Below, piece after piece: positions 54,501 through 62,300 of a stretch of 64,000 nucleotides of DNA. Each line of letters begins with the position of its first letter. Within the stretch, counting starts at the first letter, position 1. The position numbers and the translations under genes were made by a program. The notes below the pieces were generated by a model. It was not told where the DNA came from. It saw nothing but the letters and a program-made list of their open reading frames with translations, and did not search any database. The stretch comes from Symbiodinium natans (lineage: Eukaryota; Sar; Dinophyceae; Suessiales; Symbiodiniaceae): contig CAJNDS010002076.1 of the NCBI GenBank assembly GCA_905221605.1, positions 84,501-148,500 on the forward strand. Reading direction: 5' to 3'.

Positions 54501-55348
54501 TCTTTTTTGTAGATGTCGTAAAACCTACACAAAATACAATATTTTAAACAAAAGTCATCATCATTTTTAATATTAATACATGCCTTTTTCTTTGCTATCC
54601 ATTCTGGTAGTTCTATAAATTTGCCTGCCCTTGTAGGGTCATACTTGTCATAATGTATTGTTATTTTACTCACTTTTTTAATTTTTAATCCTGATTTATT
54701 TAAGTTCTTATTTTCTACTGTTATTTCAATATCACTTGCCATATTGTTTATTGCATCGTTTAAATCTTTTTCATTTAAAATATCGTATCTTCTACTTATG
54801 ATGGAATGTTTTTCTTCTTCTTCTTCATCAACTTTTTCAAATACTAAATCAACTGTTATTAAAACTTTCATACTCTTATGTTTCTTAAGATAACCGTTTA
54901 AGCGTTCTTTTTGATATTTAAGGTATGATAAACCTTTAAAACCTGAAAGATTTATGTTTGTAATGGAATAAGAATTAGCATAAGATTTTAAAGCGGATTG
55001 TTCATCTGTTATTGATGCTTTATTTTTAATAGCATAACTTTTTAATGCTTGACGAACCATAATTTTTTTAGAAGCGTCGTTTAATATTTTAAAGCGTTTG
55101 TATTCTGGAGTTTTAGATATTCTATCAAGTTTTTTTGTTAAACGCTCTGTAAAAGGTTTTGAGGGATTATATGGAAATTCTTTGCCGTTTATAATAACTT
55201 TCTTTAATGGTTTTCCTTTATCATTAACTTTAATCTTACCTATTTCTGAAGATAAGACATATTTCATAACGGATTTTTTTAATGTATCTTCCATATAAAT
55301 ATATATGTCTTCAGCCTTTAAGCCTATATTTCTGGGGTCTGGCGCCAT
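51551..55348 (-). CDS. POLB: Protein-primed family B DNA polymerase (pPolB)
   Basis: 1,265 residues, ATG at 55348. The N-terminal part (1-430) includes the Polinton-typical KFIELPEWIAKKKACINIKN and a finger FHCRFCQKGF...H...C (393-414). 3'-5' exonuclease: D449-F-E451, a zinc-like CFICGGSFNH...HCHFTG insert (536-570), N590-Y-D592 and Y745..D749. Polymerase: motif A LDANNLYG (D846), motif B K1009..N1013..YGK (1016-1018), motif C YTDTDS (D1109, D1111). All catalytic residues seem present. It copies the linear genome from both ends using a protein primer; a terminal-protein function may lie in the N-terminus. ACTTAAAGA stands 18 bases upstream. Confidence 0.97.
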   Translation of the reverse strand: MAPDPRNIGLKAEDIYIYMEDTLKKSVMKYVLSSEIGKIKVNDKGKPLKKVIINGKEFPYNPSKPFTERLTKKLDRISKTPEYKRFKILNDASKKIMVRQALKSYAIKNKASITDEQSALKSYANSYSITNINLSGFKGLSYLKYQKERLNGYLKKHKSMKVLITVDLVFEKVDEEEEEKHSIISRRYDILNEKDLNDAINNMASDIEITVENKNLNKSGLKIKKVSKITIHYDKYDPTRAGKFIELPEWIAKKKACINIKNDDDFCLKYCILCRFYDIYKKDHPERLFHYAKLLDNESLIKWDGVNFPASNEDIQHFEEINNNTISVNVYTVDNDNNKIRVDRITKIVKPNCHVNLLRLNNDDGSSHYVYIKDYSRLMGSQTNKKANRMFHCRFCQKGFQKETLLTAHTLKGCMANEVQAIEMPEEKEKMFFQKQYKKLRCPYVIYGDFECLTTLSNEGLKGSYQNHIPSGFMLNVVNSITNEVKPYIYRGEDCMDNFCKTMNEIREEIFDKMKNPKPMIITHEQEKEFQECKKCFICGGSFNHTKDKKKVRDHCHFTGLYRGCAHNKCNLDYCFKFFKIPIFFHNLKNYDAHLIISNLDKLNTKKDDVSVIAQNSEKFVTFCLKQLEFKDSFSFLSSSLDKLVKLTKYENNKKRDNWTNHFTYSKNSEYVKDDYDLDLLTDKGIYPYDYMNDFRKFNETELPPKKEFYSQLAEEDIKDEDYEKAQHIWKHFNIKNLGEYHDLYLKTDVLLLTDVFENFRTKCLEDYGLDPAHYYTLPNFAWDAMLLKTGVTLDLIYDEELYKMVEKGLRGGMCQVSKRRAEANNKYMNEMYDENKPSSYINYLDANNLYGLAMCQKLPYKDIKFVDNFTEEQLNSWNDTNVGFILDVDLEYPKELHDKHIDYPLAPEIMNVEASMLSETQKEIYKKYNHNKEPRDEKTNKLILNVYDKHNYILHIKMLKYYLKQGLKLKKINRAIMFKQKEWLKPWIDFNTNKRKEATSDFEKDMYKLMNNAVYGKTMENVREHINFELVDTPERFQKVVNAPTYKHRHIINENLVGVEKLKETVKLNKPIYVGMSILDLSKLHMYSFYYDVLKKKYEDKVRLIYTDTDSFVTHIETEDIYNDFNDMKKHMDFSGYDKEHKCYDATNKKVLGKFKDEVDGKIITNFIGLKPKSYAFKIYKQDKEEKKSKGIVKHKVKRELNYKKYLETLEDNRCDTVSFNSIRSKNHQIYSINQVKMALSSYDNKRYYLDKVNSLPYGHYSIS

Positions 55349-55366
55349 ACCCTTTAAGGTGCCTTC

Positions 55367-55375
55367 TCTTTAAGT
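55367..55375 (-). promoter_or_regulatory. ACTTAAAGA motif upstream of DNA polymerase
   Basis: Minus strand GCGCCCCTACTTAAAGAGAAGG, 18 bases before the ATG. A second TTAAAG follows 10 bases closer. The GCCCCTACTTAAAGA block is shared with the 38184 gene. Confidence 0.55.
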
Positions 55376-55542
55376 AGGGGCGCTGGGGCGCGAGGGGTCG
55401 CGGGGTCGCGGTCGCTAACCAAAATAACTAAACCATCCCCAAAAAATAAAATCATTGAAAAAAGGAGCGCTTTTTACACGAGGGGGTAAAAATAACAAAC
55501 ATAAAGAAAAAACAATAAAAAAATAATCGGAGGCGGTCTAGT
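55376..55542. other. GC-skewed spacer at the right end of the Polinton
   Basis: Starts with a G/C-rich stretch (CGCTGGGGCGCGAGGGGTCGCGG), very unlike the rest of the element, then A-rich sequence (55436-55530). No ORF. Together with the tandem repeats that follow it forms a 460 bp non-coding zone. Confidence 0.5.
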
Positions 55543-55645
55543 CCTGCAAAATCCGCGAGACCGACCCGCAAAATCCGCGAGACCGACCCGCAAAATCCGC
55601 GAGACCGTTACACGAAATCCGCGAGACCGTTACACGAAATCCGCG
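55543..55645. repeat. 22 bp tandem repeat array, about five copies
   Basis: Unit of the type CCCGCAAAATCCGCGAGACC plus two or three bases; the last two copies begin ACACGAAATCC. No spacers, so not CRISPR-like. GC-rich units inside an AT-rich element. Confidence 0.85.
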
Positions 55646-55670
55646 GGGAAATGGTGCAATATGAGTTCAC

Positions 55671-55788
55671 CCAAACTGGGGAAAGTGTTTCCCGAAACTG
55701 GGGATTTACAAGGTGAGTTTCCCGAAACTGGGGAAAGTGTTTCCCGAAACTGGGGATTTACAAGGTGAGTTTCCCGAAACTGGGGATT
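55671..55788. repeat. 52 bp tandem repeat built from TTTCCCGAAACTGGGGA half-units
   Basis: Two full 52 bp copies and part of a third; each full copy contains the 17-base block TTTCCCGAAACTGGGGA twice (five exact copies in all plus one degenerate). The block is partly palindromic (TCCCGAAACTGGGGA), suggesting a protein-binding array, possibly for replication or transcription. Confidence 0.85.
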
Positions 55789-55839
55789 GATGAATTGAAA
55801 AATTATTTGAATGATTTATTTGATGATTATAATAATTAA
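55789..55839 (+). pseudogene. Remnant of a second copy of the left terminal gene
   Basis: 17 codons (DELKNYLNDLFDDYNN then stop) that match the C-terminus of the left terminal gene (35534-36136) with a single residue change, and at DNA level over about 45 bases. Nothing upstream matches; the repeat array takes its place. It shows that the right end once carried an inverted copy of the left-end gene. Confidence 0.8.
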
Positions 55840-55845
55840 AAATAG

Positions 55846-55854
55846 ACTTAAAGA
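55846..55854 (+). promoter_or_regulatory. ACTTAAAGA motif upstream of the right terminal gene
   Basis: AATAGACTTAAAGA, 27 bases before ATG 55882. The block from here to AGTAGGAAC resembles the region upstream of the left terminal gene. Confidence 0.5.
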
Positions 55855-55881
55855 TAAACGACCTTGTAATAGTAGGAACAT

Positions 55882-56439
55882 ATGCCTTATGCAAAAGAAG
55901 AAGATGCCGTAAGTGAAACCGAAATGGACAACACAGCAAACGAAGCTTTACAAAAAATAAAAAATAACATTAGTAAATGTAAATTTTGTAAATTCAATAA
56001 CAAGAACTTACTTCTTTATAATTTAGACTTACCACGAAATATCATAAAGAACATTTGTAAATACAATGATGAACAATGCTCTAAATGTAACGAATTATCA
56101 AAAGAAATCCAGTTTTCAGAAACACATAAATCAAAACTTAACAGGGTCAATTTCTTTTTTAGGGTGTTATATAATTTTCCTCCATACGATAACTTAAAAA
56201 ATTTCTTATTAACAAGACTATCACGAAAAAGATATGGAATTTTGTATCAAATCTTTTACTGGGATTTTATAGATAACAATGACGAAAGCACAAAATACAC
56301 TTGCAGAATTCATAATATAAGCTTTGAAGCTGTAACAAGAGATTTAAACAAGATTTTAAAATATATGAAACGAAAACATTTTGAAAAGTATGATATTAAA
56401 CTTGATTATTATCCTGCAACACTATTAATAAAAATATAA
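55882..56439 (+). CDS. Right terminal gene: zinc-binding-type protein, unknown function (185 aa)
   Basis: ATG at 55882; the stop abuts the inner end of the right TIR. Cys pairs SKCKFCK near 31 and QCSKCNEL near 66 recall the left terminal gene, and a helical Tyr/Phe/Leu-rich remainder follows (FYWDFIDNN; KYDIKLDYYP). I take the two as diverged paralogues flanking the element; overall identity is low, so this rests on the shared Cys pattern, the shared upstream region and mirror-image position. Function unknown. Confidence 0.75.
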   Translation: MPYAKEEDAVSETEMDNTANEALQKIKNNISKCKFCKFNNKNLLLYNLDLPRNIIKNICKYNDEQCSKCNELSKEIQFSETHKSKLNRVNFFFRVLYNFPPYDNLKNFLLTRLSRKRYGILYQIFYWDFIDNNDESTKYTCRIHNISFEAVTRDLNKILKYMKRKHFEKYDIKLDYYPATLLIKI

Positions 56440-56440
56440 A

Positions 56441-56796
56441 CTTCAAGACCAAAAACCCCAACAAACATTCATAATAGAATTTATTATGAATATTTGATAA
56501 AACGCTAGAGGGTCAAACACCCTAGAAACCTAGGAATTATGATAATCCCTGAAATTATGATGAAAATAATGAATGAGAGGGCTAGATGTGATGAAATTTT
56601 AGGGTAAAAGGACTATGATAAAACCCCAGAACCAACCCCAATAAAACGCATAAGGTGGATATGATGATGTAGAATGAAGAAGAAGATGATGATGAAAATG
56701 ATGTATGAAAATATGAGATGAATAATGAAGATGGTGCGATGTTGACCCCAGAGGCCTGAGGCCTGAACCCCAGAACCACCCTTTTACTTATTTTTT
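56441..56796 (-). repeat. Right terminal inverted repeat of the Polinton
   Basis: 356 bp, the inverse of 35162-35532, ending AAAAAATAAG read inwards. It lacks about 15 bases present in the left copy (between ATCATA and GTCC). Confidence 0.95.
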
Positions 56797-56802
56797 TGGG
56801 GG
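56797..56802. repeat. Polinton target-site duplication, right copy (TGGGGG)
   Basis: Directly follows the right terminus; matches 35156-35161. Confidence 0.9.
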
Positions 56803-57277
56803 CACCCAAAAGTTGGATGGGTTCTTTGCAACCTTTCGAAGAGAGGTCGGCAAGCGTCCCATCAACACCACGGGGCCTTCTCCTGCTACGGCTGAGGCAA
56901 TGGAGACACAACTTCATGAGCGAGTGCGCACCTTTCAGTTTTTGCATTGGTTTTCCTTTACGGATGCTTTTCAAGTCTTTGCGGAAATGCGCAAGCTTGA
57001 GCGTGCTTCCGTTGGCTCCGTAACGTGGGCAAGCTTGGCTAGTTTTGGAAAGGGAAAGGCAAAGCCTTCCACTGCCCCTGAAACGAAATCTGCAGAGGAG
57101 GTTCCTGCTGTTTTGGTGCCTCCTGCAGAAGAATCGCCTCAGCCGCTTTCACTTTCCTGTGATGAAGAGCACGAGCCAGTGTATTCGGAAGGCGAGGACG
57201 TTCAAAGCGAACTTTTCGATCCCGAAGAAGAAGAAGAGCTTATTTTTGACAACAAAGGGATCAGAGTCTTGAACTAG
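56803..57277 (+). pseudogene. ISXO2/Merlin-like transposase, 3' part
   Basis: The base at 56803 completes the codon begun at 35160-35161, and the frame then reads GTQKLDGFFATFRREVGKRP, the C-terminal catalytic block of ISXO2 transposases (third acidic site here an Asp). The helical HERVRTFQFLHWFSF...AEMRK part and an acidic tail ending IRVLN follow; stop at 57275-57277. Translation cannot reach this part while the Polinton is present. Confidence 0.8.
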
Positions 57278-58932
57278 CTAGCAGAAAGCAGAAGCTGTTA
57301 GAAGTTTGCCAGAGTTTTGCGCGTACAAAAAGAGCTGTGCGTTTTTGGAGTCGATTCCGGTGCATGGTGAGGCTGGGGAATCCAAGTCAGGTCGGTTCAG
57401 ATCAAGGCTTCGTTTTTGACGTGGTTGTTTGGCAGTGTTTGGTCTTGTGTTGCCTTCTGTTTCCGTAGACACAGTTTTGGGTGGCTTGTCAGCTTGATGG
57501 GTGGGTTTGCTAGGCCAGGGGACAGCTTCTTTAAGGGTGTAACACATCGAGCGGCGTGGCCTGGAATTGCTGCCTTGGAGCGGCGTGTTGGTGGCCGCAT
57601 TTCCACTTGCGGACTGTGGGTGCCGGTTTGTTAGGCTGCGTACGCCTCCTTTGAAGACGTGACGCCTCGAGCGGCGGACCGCTCTTGCTGCGAGGCCCCT
57701 TAAAAAAGGTCGCGGCGCCTCGAGCGGCGCGGCTGACGCCGCGCCGCCCTGCGGGCGGCGCGGCGTTTTGAGCGGTTAAAGTTAACCGCGCGCGACGCCG
57801 CGCCCGGCCAAGATTACCAAGCCAAAACAAATCTGCACTGCCTGACATGTTCTCGTGCCTGTGCTTCACACTCATAGCAGACAACTCAAGTGCATATCAC
57901 TGTCAACTGGGAAACTAGAAGGGTCACAGATATCAACTTGCGCCGCTGAAAGCCAGGACGTGTGCTCCGTGTCAAGGGTGTCGTTTTAGCCAAGTAACTG
58001 TCACTTTTAAGAAGCCTTGCTGATGGAAAAGCCGGTTCCAAGCAACTTGGTGGTGGCCACGGCTTTTTCCAGCTGTGGCAGATGCCTGTACAGCTAATTG
58101 CATTACCAACCGTGCATAGGTCCAATTCCGTCCGTCTTAATGCTGCTTCGGACACTAAGGCGCCCTCAAAGGTCTTGCGCACGCCAAGCACCCGATGCCA
58201 GGTGCCGGGTCTGCGGCTTGACACACTGGTTCTACCTTTGATGTCTTAAGTGGTCTTCAGACACTGCACGTTAGAGGACTGCCTCTATGCTGGAGCAAAG
58301 CAGGTCGACTGGTGTAAACCAGTCGATGACTTTGGCGCTGTCCCACCTGGTGGGTTGGTGATCGGTTTGCAGAAAAGATTCAGAGTTATTAAGGCCACCA
58401 GCAACGGCGACGCTGCGCGTAAGCATTAGTGCGAACCTTTCCTGGCACTGTTTGTCTTGTCTCCCAGCCTCAGCTGTTCTATCACTTCGAAACAATCTTG
58501 TTTGAAAGATTGAGAACTGCGGTTCTCTTTCTTTGTTAACCTTCAAAGTTGGGAACGTGTGGAAGATTGTGGCTGATCATTGATGTTTTTGTCATGTTTT
58601 GGATCAGCTTGTAGAGGTTTGTTTTGCTTCGGAGTGATTGGGAATCCGTGTGATCCCATCCTCGATGGTTTATGCCTCGTTGATTTCCAAGGAAATCATA
58701 CGAGTGTGTTTTGCCCAATACGCTATTTAAAGTGAGTGTGCAGTGTGTAGGAACTTCGTTCTGAAGCTGAGTTTAAGCTCACAAGAGAGAATTCGTTTAG
58801 TTTGTGCACTTCGTGACTTTTGGCTCAAGTGGCTCTGACTGTGAAAAAGAGAGAGCTGTCCGCGCTTGTGTGAGAGATCAGGGTTCGTGCTTTCAAGGGA
58901 AAAGGTACCAGAGGGACCTTCGTTTTTTCACG
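57278..58932 (+). other. Non-coding: transposase 3' flank, GC palindromes, probable 5' LTR of element F
   Basis: No convincing gene. From 57540 to 57770 the motif CGAGCGGCG or a close variant recurs about five times, ending in GC palindromes. The part nearest 58930 probably is the 5' LTR of copia F, as it ends TTTTTTCA two bases before a primer site, but its start cannot be fixed because the other LTR is outside the window. It includes a 12-base match to the dinoflagellate spliced leader (58818-58829). Confidence 0.5.
57724..57789. repeat. Cluster of three GC-rich palindromes
   Basis: Arms GCGGCGCGGC/GCCGCGCCGC (57724-57733, 57738-57747), GCCGCCC/GGGCGGC (57743-57749, 57753-57759) and GCGGTTAA/TTAACCGC (57772-57779, 57782-57789). 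The first two share bases and are mutually exclusive, which could form a switch in RNA. Confidence 0.7.
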
Positions 58933-58944
58933 TGGTAGCGGAGC
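58933..58944 (+). promoter_or_regulatory. Primer-binding site of copia element F
   Basis: TGGTAGCGGAGC, identical to the first 12 bases of the D primer site, two bases after a CA that would end the LTR (58930). Confidence 0.7.
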
Positions 58945-59346
58945 TTGTGCCTTGTGGTACGAGCCCGTGTATGGTCTTTGGTTGTCTGTTAGGACTCTGT
59001 GAGTGCCTGGAGGCAAGTTTGGGTTTGGAGCCCAACTGCCAGTGGACCGGAATCTCTTGTACTCGGACCGTGTAAGTGAGTACCGGGAAGCCTACCCTGT
59101 GAGGAGGCGGATCCGGACTCATCAGGCTTGGAAGCAGTTGGTTCAGCGGCTGTTGAGGCACTTTGGAGCCCGGGCAAGGTGGTTTGTCTGGAACTGGATT
59201 GGTTGTGACCGATCTTGGAGGAATACGGTGCTTGGTAGAGTAGAACTAAGGTTCTTCAGGAGCCTGGACCATCTGGTGTTGGTGAGAGAATTTTCGCCAG
59301 AAGACGTTGTGGAGAGACTGCAGGCTGGAGCCTGAGTTCAGGAACT

Positions 59347-62300
59347 ATGTTGAATACACCCCCACGACATACCAGTGGAGCTCATGTGAGGAGTCCAAGA
59401 GGTGGACGAGAGCGTGGAAGCTCTGTGCCCATCATGGATGCTGAGACAAGGCGAAGGGTAGACCCTTTTCCGGGTTTGGGAAATCCCAACCCACTGTGGG
59501 TGCAAGGTTTGGCACAAGGAAGCCAACCTGTGTATGGCCCAGTGCCCAGAGGTCGAACTCCCGCCAGAAGCCCTCATGGGGTAGCTACTGGAGCACCCCA
59601 ACAGACAATGGGAGGCCCTTCGTTTCCCCCTGGTTTGCCTCAGCAAGCGGTAGGAAGTCCTTCGTTACCACCAGGACTATCCACTGGACCTCCTCAACCT
59701 GTGGTGACACCATCACAAACATCACCCGACGTGCAAGGGTTGACGAGACAAGTGCGAGAATTGGAAAGCATGATGCAGCAACTGGTTGTGCAGCAACAGC
59801 AGTTTATGCAAACGATGACTTCGTCCATGGTGCAGCAACAGCAGCAGCATCAGCAGTGGATGATACAGCAGCATCAGCAACAGCAGCCACAGCAACAGCA
59901 ACAGGTGAATCCCCCCTTACCTCAGGATGGTGTTCCTGAGAACATGCCCAGTTCTTCTTCGGGATGTCAAGGTGCATCGCCAGTGGGTACTCCTGCGAAG
60001 GGGACCCAGCTTTTTCGGATGGCGAGCCCAAGTCCCCCACTGAGACCTCCACCTCTGGAGCAAGAAAGGGAAAGGGATGTGTTTGCTCGATCGGACAAAT
60101 GGTTGCCCAGTTTGCCGACCATTGACTTTTCGTCTTGGAAGGATCGCATCTCTGAAGCTCTTGGATTCTTGACCTGGATGGAGAAGCTGACCAGTTGGGT
60201 TGGTTTGGGTTCAGAAGTGTTTCCCAATGAGCTCATGCATGCGGTGAAGACTCAAGAAGAGTCTCGGCTGAAACAGGATCGACTTACTGTGGAGCAACAG
60301 AAGAGGTCGACGAGGCTGATGCACATCCTGCGACAGACTTTTGCAAATCATGAGAAGAGTTCTCTGATTTTGCAGACATATGTTGAAAGTGAGAGCACTT
60401 ATCAACAATCTGGTTTTGTGGCTTTGAGATTGCTGGCGAAGGAGTTTTGCCTGAAGTCGCGAGCTGAATGCCTGTTCTTTCGGTCGCAGCTGGTGAATCA
60501 AACCGTGAAAGCACCCAGTATTCCGGAGATCATTCGAAAGATTGAGCATGAGTTGAACAAGTACACCAAGCTGCTCAATAGTCTTGATCCCGATGTGCAT
60601 GCTGGTGGTTTGCAGATCCAAGAAGCGGATTCGGTTATGGTTTTGCTGCGCAGTTTGCCAGATCGGTGTAGAAGCCATTGCTTGTTGCATGGCGATAGTG
60701 AATCGTTTGAAGATCTGAAAAGAGTTGCTCTGAAGTTTGAGGTGCAACAAAGGGTGTGGTCAGAAGCCCCTGGCACGAAGCTTCAACCTTTTCGAGATCC
60801 CAATGAGGGAAAGGGCAACGAAGGAAAACCAAAAGGCAAAGGAAAGGAACAGAAAGGCAAGCGCGAATCAAGCAAAGGTGCTGGCAAACGAGCTTCAAGC
60901 CAGAACAAGAAGGATGTGGAGTGCTATGTGTGTGGTGGAAAGGGACATTATGCCCGCGATTGCTGGTATAAGGAGGGAGATTCAGGCAAGAAGCCCAATT
61001 CCCCCAATGCTAAGGCGAAAGCCAAGGCAAAAGGAGATCCCAAGAAGAAGCCCGAAAAGGGAAAGCCCAAAGGAAAAGGCAAAGGAAAGGGGAAGACAGT
61101 TGCTGAAGTCTCCCAAGAGGGTGAGTCGAGTGACTACCAGCTAACTGGAGGTGAATGGAATGAACCTGAGTCAGAGGCCCGAGTGGAATCTGTGTTGCAA
61201 CCTCTGGAAGAATTGCTCGATGAAGTGAGAAAAGAGTGGATTCCCCGGAGTACTGATGAGATAGATTGGTCATGGGAAGTTGAGACGAGAGTCCGGATTG
61301 CCGAGTTGGAGCATCGGATCTCTACCGATTTATCTCAGATGTTGCCATCTAAGTCAGTTCGGTCTTTGATGAAACCTCCGATGAATCAAGTCAAAAGCAT
61401 GGAAAAGGATGATGCAAGCAAATGGTGGTTGATTGACTCAGGAGCATCGGTGACTGTGATTGCGAAAAGATACTTGGATGAGTTCCAGATCTTGGATCGG
61501 AAGGCGTTGGGACCTAATGAGAGGTACTCAGCAGCCAACGATACCCCGGTGAATGTCTTCGAGCGAGTTCGCATCCGAGCCTTGCTGCCTATGTATGAAG
61601 GAAAGCAGTATCTTGGTTTGACATCGGTGTGTGTGACTGGAGTTGTAGCAGATGTGGCTCACAACATCTTGAGCACCGAGCAGATGGTGAATACTGGTTG
61701 GGAAGTGAAGTTCACTCGAAGAGAGATTTCGCTGCGACACGAGAAGAAAGGAGTCATGGGATATGGAGTATCCTGGGCTGGATGTCCTTGGATCTACCTG
61801 CAAGGTGATGCTGGAAAGCGAAAGAAAGTAACCTTTGGAAGAACTGAGGTTCGACCCATGGATGTGGATGATGGCCAACGACCGATGGAGGTTGATCAGA
61901 TGCAGTCAGTGCAGTCAATGACCAAGAAAAAGCAAGAAGAAATGGAGCTGCATCGGATGCGAGGCCACATTCCTTTTTCGTCCGAATGTCCTCATTGTCG
62001 GATGACAAGAGGAACAACCCAGCATCGTCGGACCAAGGATGCTCAAGACCGACCCGTGGCGTTGCAAGCAGATTTCTGCTTCATCAACCTGGTAACTGGT
62101 ACTTTTGCGAAAGACCAGCCGACGGCTCCCAACATGAAAGTACTGGTCATGACTGAAATGTCAACCAGAATGATTGGATGTCTGTTGGTAGGGACCAATG
62201 CTGACAATACCTCCAGCTGGATTCGTTATTGGATGAATGCTTTCGGACTGGACATTGCAGGGTCTGCTGTACTGTTGAGGACAGACAGCGAGACAGCGGT

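Larger units (their letters stand above)
35162..56796. mobile_element. Polinton/Maverick virus-like element, 21,635 bp
   Basis: AT-rich block bounded by terminal inverted repeats and a 6 bp duplication. Gene set: rve integrase, protein-primed DNA polymerase B, packaging ATPase, major and minor capsid proteins, fibre, lipase-like protein, three GIY-YIG endonucleases and a dozen small proteins. The presence of rve integrase plus pPolB and the 6 bp duplication place it with Polintons rather than virophages or tyrosine-recombinase polinton-like viruses. Nearly all ORFs are intact, so it looks like a recent integrant able in principle to form particles. Its ends read AAAAAATAAG instead of the AG... 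usual in animal Polintons. Confidence 0.95.

Noticed and set aside
55543-55645. Short repeats suggestive of a CRISPR array
   Set aside because: Units are contiguous with no spacers, and there are no cas genes; eukaryotic context.
35162-56796. Classification as virophage or tyrosine-recombinase polinton-like virus
   Set aside because: It has an rve integrase, a full pPolB and a 6 bp target duplication, the Polinton/Maverick combination.
57531-57884. 117-codon minus-strand Arg/Ala-rich ORF
   Set aside because: Lies across GC palindromes and repeats; composition explains its openness.
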